A stretch of DNA of 64,000 nucleotides, taken from assembly GCA_021904315.1 (NCBI GenBank), contig CM038918.1, positions 4,479,349 to 4,543,348 on the forward strand, given 5' to 3'. Of this stretch, positions 10,561 through 22,599 are shown in pieces (the first letter of the stretch is position 1; each line of letters opens with the position of its first letter). Origin of the DNA: Sphagnum magellanicum. Lineage: Eukaryota; Streptophyta; Sphagnopsida; Sphagnales; Sphagnaceae. A program made the translations under genes and the position numbers. The notes under the pieces were generated by a model. That model was not told the origin of the DNA, ran no database searches, and saw only the letters and a list, made by a program, of their open reading frames with translations.

Positions 10561-13500
10561 CTCTTGGTGGCCTTTTTCACCACCCTATGGAGGAAAAGAC
10601 AAACACCAAAAAGGGAATAACAAAAAAATGTGTCAAGCTGCAATATTGAAAAGATTGGATGTTAATCAAAATAAAGGGATATGCAAAGCCCATTGAACAT
10701 GAATTCAAAGAGCATATGGGATATGATGGTAGGAACGAGGATGAGATAAACTCAAATAAAAAACATCAATGATGTTTATGGATGCAATCCATGTCCTTGG
10801 TGAAGAGGGAGGAGAACATGGTAAAGTTGAGGGTAACACTATCCTTGAAACAAATCACTACCTATGAATAATGCATGAAAATCGGTGCCATGTTAAACCC
10901 CCCCTGCACTCAAACCTTAAAACTATTGCCTTAAAAGGAATAATGTTTACAAACAAAGTGAAAAAAATAAAAAGGGACATATGAAAACAAATTCACAAAA
11001 ACCCAAAAAATGGGTGAAAATAACAAATGAACCTAGTTGTAGATTTGCCGTGTGTGTGTGTGTGTGTTCGTGTGTTGTGTGTTGCTTGTGTGCATGTGTA
11101 GAGCTGCCTAAAGGCTCTACTCACTTGCCTTGCATGTTCTACTTTGCCCTTGTCCCCTTCTGCTTTACCTTTTTTTGCCATGTCTACTTTGTTTTGCCTT
11201 TGTTGTATTGTGATTTCATCTTTCTAGATCTTGAAGGTTCTAATTATAAAATTTGAGTGTAAATGAAACCCTAAATCCTAAACCCTTCATTTCTTCCTTA
11301 GGGCATTGCTAAACCCCTAAACCTTGTTGTTGCCTGCCTATTTATTACTATGTATTTAACACTTAATGGAGTAAAACTTTCTTTATCTCTCACACACACA
11401 CTCTCATGCACACTTTTTATCTCCCTCTATAACTACATTGCTTAAATCCAGCTTCTTTTGAAGTCTTTTGTGATGCAACTGTTGTAACGATGGGCATTTT
11501 GTCACAAGAGTTTTACGAAAGCAGTATTAGCAACTTCCATGCTTGCGCTTTTGGCCATTGGCTTTAAGAAGCCACCTGCTACTGTATAGCTTGTTGTTGC
11601 TTTCCTTAGCTGGTGCTACAGTGAGAAGAAGAACATGTTAGTTGTTTTTGCTTGGTTGGTGGTGGTATTCATGAAACACTTGAAGCGAGATTGTTCTAAG
11701 CCTGCAATTAACAACAGACATTACATCTTTAATGTGTAAACCTTTTTCATTTAAAAAACACCATTCAAATTATTGACCATGTTAATGGCACTTAAATCAC
11801 CTTTGATGTTTAAGAAATAGTCTACAAAGTTCCTAATGATGTGGCCGAATCTTTTCCTAATGTTAATTCCATATGAATGGACCCCATATTATGAAAAATA
11901 TTCCTTAATAACCTTTTTGTTATTCCATATTTGGAACCCTAATATTTAGATTGATATCTGTTGTGGTATCAAATATTCGACTAGATTACTATGACCTGAG
12001 GCAATACTAATCTTCTACCAATACATGCCTAATAGGGACATGAAAACAAAGTACTAGCCTTGATGTACATGCCTTTGTAATGACTAGTGTTGTTTGGTTT
12101 GTGGTTTAAAGGAAGTTTTTGTTTCAATTTTGAAACTTCTTTTCATTTTTTATGGAACCTTTTGTCTAGTCATAGGACTAATTATCTAGTTTTGAAATTT
12201 TCTTAACAAAATTGGAGCTTGATTTAGCTTCAAATAAAAATTGATTTCATTTCCATTACACATAACTAAACATTTTATTTGTTTATTTATTTAGTGTAAT
12301 ATTAGTTGGTTCAACCAATGCACATAATATGTGATAGACATTATGTTGTATTAATTATGTACAACTAATTAAAATTAATTATCATACCTATGACTCATGT
12401 TTGACATCATTTTGGCAAAATAATCATTTTTTGAAAAAAAATGGATTCAATGTATAATTGTGTCGTTTTTTCAAATTAAAAAAATTAAATTAAAAAAAAT
12501 CAACAAGGTAGGTGAATTAATACAAAATAGTTTTAAATGCATCCATTCTTGAAATGTTTATCTTTCAATTTTTTAAGGATGCAAAGGATCCTTTTGAACA
12601 ATGGCTAGTAGGTATTTTCTTTTGTACAAGCTTGTCAATAACACTAGGGAATTGATTTTTGTTATGTTATCGACTTTAGATTGACAACGGCAATTTACAA
12701 GTCATTTCATTTTCATTTGTTGCAATTTCAAATTTGTACACCTAGGTAGGTACTTGTTTGCACACTTTTTTTGAAGTTTTTGCATGATTATGAAACATTA
12801 GTAAATATCCTTGAATCTTTTAGATTGACAAACCTTATGTCACCAACATGCTAGTTAGCAAAAAATAAAAAATATTGATTCCATTTTCAACTAAGTAATA
12901 AAGAAAAGACTTTTTTTTCTATAGTTCAAAATTTACAATCACTTGTTTAGGAGATCAAATTGTAAGCTTAAGAAAAGGATAGTTCAACCTTTGAGGTGAC
13001 ATGCTAGAAAGCCATGGAAATAACTGCAATTAACATTGTTTTTGAAAAAGAAATTTTTAAAAAAACAATGAAAATGTGAAAATCTCCAAATAACCAAAGA
13101 TAAGGAAACAAGTTATATAAAAAATTTGGTTTGCCTCGCATATTTGGCCTCCAATTTTTGTTGTTGTGAAAAAACAGTGCATTTCACTACTTGACAACCT
13201 TTCACAAGAAACCAAAAGAAGTTAATGGTCCATATGATAAACTAAGTATAGGTTTTTCTACATTTGGTTCACCCCAAGAGGGGAAATAAAACCACATTTG
13301 AAATGTAATATAAAGAAACAGATAACTTTCATGACTACATAAATGCATTATTTGATTTTGGAAACAAAATCAAATTTGAAAGATTAATTTATTTACATGA
13401 AAAAAATGTGAACTATTAGACAAGGATTTTTGGCACTTGTCGTACAACCAATCATTTGAAGGATATTTGAAAGTAGAGTACTTGAACTTCTGAAGGATTC

Positions 13501-16500
13501 TACAAACTGAGGAGGATTTAAAGTGACTTTAGAATGGACATGATTTTTTTTTAAAGATGACTCAATTGGTTTTATTAGGTAGCTATATGACATCAATAAG
13601 GAAGTTACCACCAACATGGAGCAAAAAATTACAATCATGACACATAGGGTTGCTTATCTTGTTAAAGTGTACAATATACCTACGTACCTAGTTGTCAACA
13701 AAGATCAAATTGAGATTCACCTCGTACCCACTAGAAAATATTAGACATGGGAGACAATAGAAATTAAGCATGTTCAAATTTTAGGGATAATAAAGAAGAG
13801 ACAAAACATGTCAATTGTTTCATCTTCAATGAAAGGTTTACCTTTGCAAATTGTGTTCAAAGGGACAACAAGTCATACACTCCCACAAATGAATTAGGGA
13901 AAAAAAAACATTGTATTGCAATTTATTTCCATCCTACCTATGGTTTTAATCATTGGTCTATTATGAAAGCTATTCAAACATTTGTTCAACACATCCTCCT
14001 ACTTTATAAAAAAGCTTAGGTTGAAATATTTGCCTTGCAAAAATATCAAAAGATGGTCTATATTATTGATTATTGGTCAAATAAATAAAAAGTCATTTTT
14101 CGTAATTCATCATTAGAGAAATACAAAAGACTAAATTTGTTTATTAATGGTCTACAAGTCATATTTTTATTTTTCGTTTGTAGGTGTGACATTATCTAAA
14201 CATCATATATCTTCACTCGCATATTTGAATTGAAAGCACTTTGTGCAAAGCAATGCACCTTTCCTTCTCTTTCTTTATTAGTATGTCCTTCAATCAAAAT
14301 GCATCAACAATTTTCATATATTGGTCAATTCACAATTTAGTTTAAAAAAATTAGATTGAATGAAATCAAAATTTCCAAGCATTCATCATTTTCATTTTAG
14401 AAAACCACACAAATGTATTTCAACCTATTGATGTTATCCTACAACATTCATTTAACATGCTTTCAAGAAGGAATTTCATTCTTAAATGTGTTCAACAATC
14501 AAAATTCAACTTGAGAAAAACTTGGCTTTTAGATGTCAATTTTGAATCCAAACATGTGTGCATGGCTTCTTCATGCATGGATTCACATAAGAAGTTTGAA
14601 CATCATGATTTGCAAAGGTTGGGAAAAAATAGGGTTAGTAAGGAGGTTCAACATGCATTTTTTACTCCAAGCTATGGAAGTAAACACCATTACAACTATA
14701 TTCTTAATCACTTTCAATTTAAAACTTGGACAAAAAAAACAAGATGACATTGATTGATCAAAAGATTGTACTTTTGAAGTTATGCATAATTATTTGGATG
14801 TTTAGATTTTCAAAGCCACTTGCGAGTGAATTAGTTAATAAGAAAACTAAAACATAAATCTTATGTGTATGACATTGTGTTGTTTGGCCTTGAAGGTATT
14901 TGTTAAAAGGAGAAAAAGTTTTGAAAAATTGAAGTTTTGAACTTTTGGTAATGATTAACCTACTAAAATAACAAGTTTTAGATTTGTTGTAGGTCATAAC
15001 CAATACATTAGGACAATGAACCTCCTATAGGGTCACTAAAGGGTGAAAGCACATTACGGTGGCCAAAAAATGTTGTCACAAATACTGTTTTTCAAAAATA
15101 TGCAACATGTTCAACCTTTTTTTTTCTTGGCAATCAAAATTCCAAGCATGTATCATTTGGCAACTTTCAACTTTCAACATGCCAATAATAAAAGAGGTAT
15201 TCATAAATTATACTTAAAATAAGGTAGTTCAATTGCCAAAGAATATTATTGTCAAAGGAAACTACATTTATTATTATTATTAAACAATTAAATATATATA
15301 TTTGTGAGAAATAGGCTTGTAATATACTTCACAATGCACTTTCACTATAAAGGTTTGGTAAGGTTATTGGTCAAGTACTTTGGTTAACATTACTTTTAAC
15401 AAATATATTTTGGTAGCCTTTCAAATTAGATGACACTTACTTCATGAACAAGGGTATTTATAACTTGAATCAAATGACGAAAAAAAACATTTAAAGGATT
15501 TTTCCAAGTGTTTTTAGAAGATCAAGAGTTAGGAACAAAAATATTTACTCTTTGAATATTTTACCTTTGAAGTCCAATGCTTACTTTTAGTAGAAACATT
15601 TCTTTTTCAAAAGTTCATTCTATATTGTATGTTTCTTTTGCTATTAATTGAATTTTCATGATCAAAATGTATTTTAATATTTGATCTTCTTGCTTAGAAT
15701 ATTTTGTAATAAGAATTGGGAGTAGAAATGATCAAGATTGTAAATATATATTTGTTAAATCTATGAGTATTCCTTGCATTTTACAAAATAATTATGAGGT
15801 AGAAGGCATTTGCAACTTTTCAACATTATATACCTTCCATTTTGAGGATTAATGCTCTTGACTATTTTCAATTATGTTTTTTTTTTTGCAAAATTTTCAC
15901 TTACATTTGTGACTTTAGGACATTCAATAGAAAATTGAAAATTGAAAATTTGAAAATTTCATATCTCATTCAAGAATTTCACTGAGTGGCCTTACCATCA
16001 TCTACCTTAAATTCTATGTTGAAATCTATAATGTTACTACATTATTGTTGTTACTATTTTTGTTGCACCACCTACATTACATTTACAGGTCAAGAAACTT
16101 CACAAAAATATGAAATGACCAACAAGAAACCTTAAAACCTAAATTATCAAGTTAGTGAAATCACATTTCTTACACACAATTATTGAACAAACATTTGATA
16201 TGGAAACTTTCGGATGGCATCATCAAACATTTAGTATGAAGACTTATTGACAAAAATAACCCAAATGTTTTTGGAAAACATTTGAAAAATTGGACGACAA
16301 GAATAGAGGACAAATTCCATGGCCATTTTCACAAGATGTGGGAGAGAAATTTCAAAATTGCCAATGACATCTTGAAGATGGTAGAATGGTTCAAGAATGC
16401 AACAAATTATAGATTCATGTTTTGTAATGTTTAATAGGAAAGAAAAAATTCTAGACCTTGTATTGACAATAGTAGCTAGTAAGAATTTATTTAATCCAAA

Positions 16501-19252
16501 GCAAAAACAAAGAGATCTAATAAGTGGCCTTGCTTCATTAGCTATTTGGTAGGCCCTTCATAAAATTTGATTTTTTTTATGATGTCCGACAACATAATTG
16601 TTTGTATATTTGTGTGACCAAATTGGACCACAAAGATCCCAAATGAAACAATAGTTATTGTCCCTTCAATACAAGGATGTTGAAGGGATACTTTTGAAGT
16701 AGTATTTTAGTATTATTTAACTACAAAAATTACCTACAAAAATTAGCCATTAAAATTTGTAAAAAATATGGAAAATACTTATCAAATGTAGTTACGCAAT
16801 ATGAGAAATACCTACTAGAAAAGTTAGAAAACTATAAAAATTGCTTACCAAAAATAACTACCAAAATTACCTCTTTCACAATTTCAAAAAAAATAAAAAT
16901 TCCAATTGAGGTCATTAATGTGATGTTGGAAATCTCTTTTCAAAGGCTACAAAATGAACACTTAAAACACTCAATTTTGGAGTTTATTTAAATAAATTAT
17001 GAGGCACCAAAGTTTTTTCTTAAATGTTTACCAAACTTTACCTTTTTATGATTTTAGAGGTTAAATCATCTTTGCTTGTGATAATTGACACAAACTTGGA
17101 AAGCTTTTTCCAAGGGCTATAAGGGTGGTTGCACACTACATTATACATAGAATTTTGTCACAATGTTGTAATTTTCATTACACTTAAAAATTGATGTGGC
17201 ATATTACATAATTCGAATGGTCTAGTGATGAAAATCTGTAATCGATGGTGATTTGCATCTTAGTATATTGACATGTTGAAATGTTTTTACCAAAAATAAA
17301 TTCAATCTCGAATTGGAATATTTTTTTGTAACATAAGTCTTGTCACGATACAATATATTTCAACAAAAGGACTACAAAATACAAGTTTTAGTTGGAGTTG
17401 AAAATTTTCAACGAATTTTTTTTACAACTATTGAAACATAAATTATAATAAATCATCTTTTTAAACTTTTGACACAATTTGCTTACAATTTTTTTTTTGT
17501 TTTGACATTGACACATTTAACTTTCAAAAGTGCATTTAGGTGTTATAAAAACTTGTTTTTGCAAAAAACATTATTGGAAATCATACTTCCAATCAAATTA
17601 TAGTTGGGCAAGGTTTTGATTTTATTTATTCATAAAATTGAAATATTTTTTGAATTAGTAAAAACATGGTATATTGCTATCAAATGGGGTGTTTAAAACA
17701 AGTTTTATACTGTGATGAATGTGCATTTTAAAAAATAAAAATGAAGCAATTTGATATTCATTATTTTTTTAACTAATTTTATTTTCAAATCCTAATTCAA
17801 TTAAACATAATTTTTAGAAAATTTCCAAATAAATTAATTGTAAAGTGTAATACTTTTAATAGTTTATGTAAATCCAAGTTTGAATCTTTTTGTGTATACC
17901 ATAATGTGCAACTACCCATAACAGAAATTCTTATCTCAATTTGAATTAGAAAAAAGGAAGTTGTGAGTTTTCAAATTTTTGTAATCAAAATATTGGTTTG
18001 GTTGGCATTAACTAATAATGACAATTATGTTGTTTTAATAGTGTACTACCTAGTGAGTTTTGGATGATGACCAACTTTTGAAATGACATTGGGAGTTTAA
18101 TATGGGCTACCAACCTACCTTGAGGCCAACATTATCTGTATCGAAAGGAAATTGCACCTTTTAGGAATTTTGAAAAAAATGGATTGCACCAATTTTGTAA
18201 TTAGTATTTAATACATAAATATTTAGGTGTTTTATTTTCTTATCTTCCTTTTGAAATTTGTATGATTGTTTTAGGTCATTTGTTAAAAAATCCCCGCTTG
18301 AGGATTTTCAAGTGTGTTTTAAAACTTTTATATTTATTTTGCTTGAATATCAATGTACATTTTGGAAAAAAAATTATGATATTCAAACTCTTAATGCATT
18401 CCAAAATCTTGTTGCAAATGTTTTTTGAACTATTTGACAACTCCCATTATTTGATGTACATACCTCTATAGTAGAAATTTGGTTAAGATTCATACAAGTT
18501 TGAGTTTTTTTTTTGTTTAACCGAAATTCATTTTGGTAAAAAAAACATTTTTATAAGTTTTTTCATATTTTTAATTATTCCTTATTATGGAAGTTTGCAA
18601 ATTTGTTTTGTTAGAGTGTCCCCTAGCTTTACAAAGGACCTCCAACAAATCCCATAATGTGAGCGTTAGTTCCAAAAACCCAACCTCCTAACAAGCTTGC
18701 AACAACACTTTACATTGTCCCATTACATTGAATTGTTATTTGATCTAATGAAGTAAGTGATACATATTTTTGAAGTTGATAAAACAAAGACGAGAAAATG
18801 AACTTGCATGCATGGCCCTCTTCACCACACCACTATTATTTGCTTGGCTAGTAAGTTCGAGACTATATAGAATTTGGTCTTTCATCAATGATGCACTTGG
18901 GCAAATTTATGGATTAAAAAGCCAATGTGCACCTTTAAATAATCCTTAAATAATCCCAACAAGTTGATGTGGCAATTTAGGATCGACCAAACAATGTTTA
19001 AATAATATTTAAAATGATTAAACAATTATTTTTAACATTGGTTACAATGTTAGTTTTTTTTTTTCAATATTCTATACTTATCAAATTATTTTCAAACTTA
19101 TTCAAAAGCAACATTGATATATTGAAAAAAATATTGAACAAATTTGTCAAACATTCATGAAACTTGGAATTAAACATGATTTTAATCATGTAAACCTAAT
19201 TAGTGGTTATGCATCAAGTAGCACCTTCATTTGTGAATGTACCCACTCACTT
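10561..19252. other. Long AT-rich gene-free region
   Basis: About 8.7 kb of strongly AT-rich DNA. Open frames are short and have no domain I recognise. Minor landmarks are a TG run at 11,051-11,067 and a telomere-like AAACCCTAAATCCTAAACCC near 11,266. The rest is probably long-decayed transposon sequence, but I cannot assign families from sequence alone. Confidence 0.45.
11051..11067. repeat. TG microsatellite
   Basis: A run of TG dinucleotides, followed by a looser TG/TTG-rich stretch to about 11,100. Confidence 0.85.
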
Positions 19253-19402
19253 GCACCAATAATGTCTAGGAGAAAAAATATAAACAAACTATAATCACAC
19301 AAGCACCAATAATGTCTAGGAAAAAAAACATAAACAAACTATAATCACACAAGCACCAACAATGTCTAGGAAAAAAAACATAAACAAACTATAATCACAG
19401 AA
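19253..19402. repeat. 50-bp tandem repeat, three units
   Basis: Three head-to-tail units begin at 19,253, 19,303 and 19,353, each starting GCACCAAYAATGTCTAGG. They differ at only a few bases. A partial GCACCA starts a fourth unit at 19,403. The flanks are AT-rich and non-coding. Confidence 0.92.
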
Positions 19403-20399
19403 GCACCACTACCTTTCCCTACTCATTGCCACTAGCAAGCTCCAAAAGAAAAAAACACAAACAAGTTCAATGGAAAAAAAACCTTTTGACCAAAAAAAAC
19501 TAACCCATGTAAATTGCTATTAAGACATCATGGTCCCAAAAGAGAAAAAACAAGACCTTCAAAGTCCAAAAACTTATTGAACAAGGACCTTAATGGAAAA
19601 AATGAAGCATGTTGTAATTGCAACCAAACCAAAAGAAAAAAAAGACCTTTTAGTCAAATTTTCAATGTGATAAATATCAAAATAATAATAATAATAATAA
19701 TCTCAAGCATTCCATTTGAAGTGTGGCATAACTTAACATTACAAATATACCAATACCAATTAGTAATGCTAGTTTTTACACGTCATGTTACTTTTCTTGT
19801 GAAAAGCTAAAATTATTTTTACATTTTGTGATTATTTTTTTTGAAAAATACCATTCAAACGATAGGTTGACTGAAAAATAGCTTTCATCCAAAGTAATAA
19901 AAAATGATATCAAATCAAAATTCAAAAAATGAATAGAAGTTTGAACTTGTTATAAACAATCAAAATCAAAAACATTTTAAATTGTCATATTGCACCACAT
20001 TTCAAACATCACATTCCAATCCATATTTTCCAACTTTATTTTACATAATGACATTCACATCAAAACATCCAACTTGTATTCAATTTCAAAGAAGGTTGTA
20101 AGTGGTTCTTGATAACATTTTGGTTTGAAAATCCCCTTTCACAAATTGCAATGTATTTAATTGAATCATAAGAAAATTTTGTCAAAATTCCACAAGATCT
20201 GGTTAATTGACATTCCATTAATAGAAAACACCCCATTTCCAATTATGTTTTACAACTCATGTTCAATTACAATTTTAGTTGAAAATGACCCTTTGAATTA
20301 TAAATTATTTTTTAAAATTCAAAGAGTTGACAAGTATAAGTTGTAATTGACATTGTAATTGAAAGTGACAACCACATGTTAGCACCACAACAATAGGCA
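19403..20399. other. AT-rich DNA before the LTR element
   Basis: No gene is supported. An AAT triplet run lies near 19,680-19,700. The right edge supplies the target site of the Ty3 insertion. Confidence 0.45.
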
Positions 20400-20404
20400 T
20401 TTTT

Positions 20405-20700
20405 TGTCATGGCCTAGGATATTTTGGGATATTTTGGGATATTTTGGGATATTTTGGGCAATGTCATGTCCTAGGATATTTTTGGATACTTTTGGCAATA
20501 TTGTGGCTTAGGATATTTTTGGATACTTGGGATACTTTTGGCAATATCATGGCCTAGGATATTTTGGGACTAGTATGGTTCAGGGTTATAAAAGGAGATA
20601 GTATGGGGAACAACCCTTTAGCAGATTAACACCAGTTGATAGATCAATAAAGCTTGTCTTGTCTTGTAATTCTCCACTTGTTTGTAGTCGGTCCATAACA
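20405..20700 (+). repeat. 5' LTR of the Ty3 element
   Basis: A 296-bp LTR beginning TGTCATGGCC and ending CCATAACA. The left part is built from repeats of a 10-12-base GGATATTTTGGG-type unit. A TATAAAA box near 20,588 and an AATAAA signal near 20,646 fit LTR promoter and poly(A) roles. Confidence 0.95.
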
Positions 20701-20843
20701 GTTTGATCCGCTCATTCTTCTTGTTTGTTTGTTTTGTTGTTTCAGTAAGTAGCTAGAGGTATCTTGGGGTGAAACTAAAAAAGGTTATAGAAGACTATAG
20801 GACGCTTCTACTCTCAAAGTTTCAAAAGAAAAGGATATGTTTT

Positions 20844-21150
20844 GTGAGAGTTAAGAGCTTTTGAAAACTCTGTGTCAGATCTGGTTTTTTGGTAATATCT
20901 CTTTTTTAAAAGCTTTTTTGGGTCTGTAACTTTGTGATCTTATAGATCATATAGGAATATATGTGTGAGAGAAATTTCATGTCATTTGGACTTGTATTGT
21001 GAGAGTTAAGAGCTTTTGAAAACTCTGTGTCAGATCTGGTTTTTTGGTCATATCTCCTTTGTTTAAGCTTTTTTGGGTCTGTAACTTTGTGATCTTATAG
21101 ATCATATAGGAATATATGTGTGAGAGAAATTTCATGTCATTTGGACTTGT
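20844..21150 (+). repeat. 155-bp tandem duplication in the element leader
   Basis: Two adjacent near-identical units, 20,844-20,998 and 20,999-21,150, each starting GTGAGAGTTAAGAGC. They lie in the untranslated leader between the 5' LTR and gag. A third partial GTGAGAG follows at 21,151. Confidence 0.92.
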
Positions 21151-21649
21151 ATTGTGAGAGATCCAAGCATTTGAAGTTTCAGTTTCAGTTTTGAAGTCAG
21201 TTTCTTTTCAAAGTGATATCTCTTTGTGGTCATCATCAATAGGGCTGAAATTTTGAGCAGATATAGAAGACATATTTTATGTGTCTCCCAAAATCTCAAG
21301 GATTTTGGAGTTTTTGAGAGCGAGTTGTAAGTCATTTTGTGTTCAGGTCCCAGTTTGAGGTGGCTTCAAGGAAGTAGCAAGATCTTTCACTTTCCGAAGT
21401 TAAATGAGCTAAGATTTTGTGAGAAGGTAGTAGACATAGTTGCTCATGTTTTACCAAAATTTTAGAACGATCCAAGGTCATATGTGAGCAGTATAGCTTT
21501 GCAAAATTGCTATGACAGAAGTTTGTTTTGAAAAGACATCAAAGCCTCAAAGTTTTGAAGTGGAGCAAATAAAACTTGGGAGATCTTGAAGGAAGGAGTT
21601 TGAAGATTGGGAAGCGCAAAAATGTGAGAACTACCACCATGGACAACTC

Positions 21650-22580
21650 ATAATCAAACATCGATCTCACTCAAATCCTCGTCGCCCTTCAACACCTTCA
21701 ACAAAAAAATGCCGTGCTTAGAGACTCGGTGATCCGCCTACAGAATCAGCCACCACCTCCTGCCCCAGTACTTCCTGCTCTTGCAATGGTCACCCCAGAT
21801 CCCAAGATCAGTCTACCAGAAAAGTTTGATGGAACACGCCTCAAATTTCGAAGCTTTGTTAGCCAAGTACGCCTGATCATGCAACTACACCCCCGTCATT
21901 ATTTTGATGACACCATTCGTGTAGGATTCATTGGAACCCTACTCACTGGGATAGTTGCAGCATGGTTTGCTCCCATCCTGGAAACATCATCCCCTCTCCT
22001 ACAAGATTTCAACGCCTTTATGGCGGAATTTGAAGCAGTGTTTGGGGACAGTGACAAGGCCTCCAGCAAGGGACACGTTCGGCCATCGTCTACGCCTTAG
22101 AATTCAGGCAACTTGCTTGCCACGTCAATTGGGGAGAAGCTGCCTTGATTGATCAATTTCGCTATGGGCTTCATGATGATGTTCAAGATCTTTTGTTGAC
22201 ACTCGCAGACCCTTCTTCCTTTAGTGAAGCTATCACCCAGGCAATTCGGTGCGATAATTGTCTGTTCGAACGTTGCCAGGAAAAGAAAGTCACCTCCAAC
22301 GCCCAACTTTGGAATAGTTGGCCTACTACGCTCCCCTCAGTTCCTCAAACAACACCAGTTGCCCGACCTGCCTCTTTTGGACCTGCTCCGATGCAAATCG
22401 ACACAGCTAAGTTTAAATCTTTGATAGAAGCTGAGAAACTTCGCCGAAGGACAAACAATCTATGTCTTTACTGTGGCAACCCAGGGCATATAGCTCGTCA
22501 GTGCCCTCAAAAGCTTGTCAAACTTCAAGTACAAGCTGTGGAAACTCCCCAAGAGTTGGAAAACAAGAACATCCAATCAC
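21650..22580 (+). pseudogene. gag region of the Ty3 element
   Basis: Fossil gag region with approximate borders. A capsid-like stretch carries PEKFDGTRLKFRSFV, and the distal part has a CCHC zinc knuckle of the form CLYCGNPGHIARQC. Family assignment is sure from the knuckle and its position. It belongs to the broken element at 20,405-26,596. Confidence 0.85.
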
Positions 22581-22599
22581 AGTAGGAGCCGTGCGACTG

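Noticed and set aside
11266-11292. Telomere-like AAACCCTAAATCCTAAACCC as an interstitial telomere
   Set aside because: Only two or three imperfect units; chance or a lone telo-box is as likely, and no gene follows.
14457-14757. Overlapping open frames of 75-96 residues
   Set aside because: Low-complexity AT-rich context, no known domain, no splice structure.
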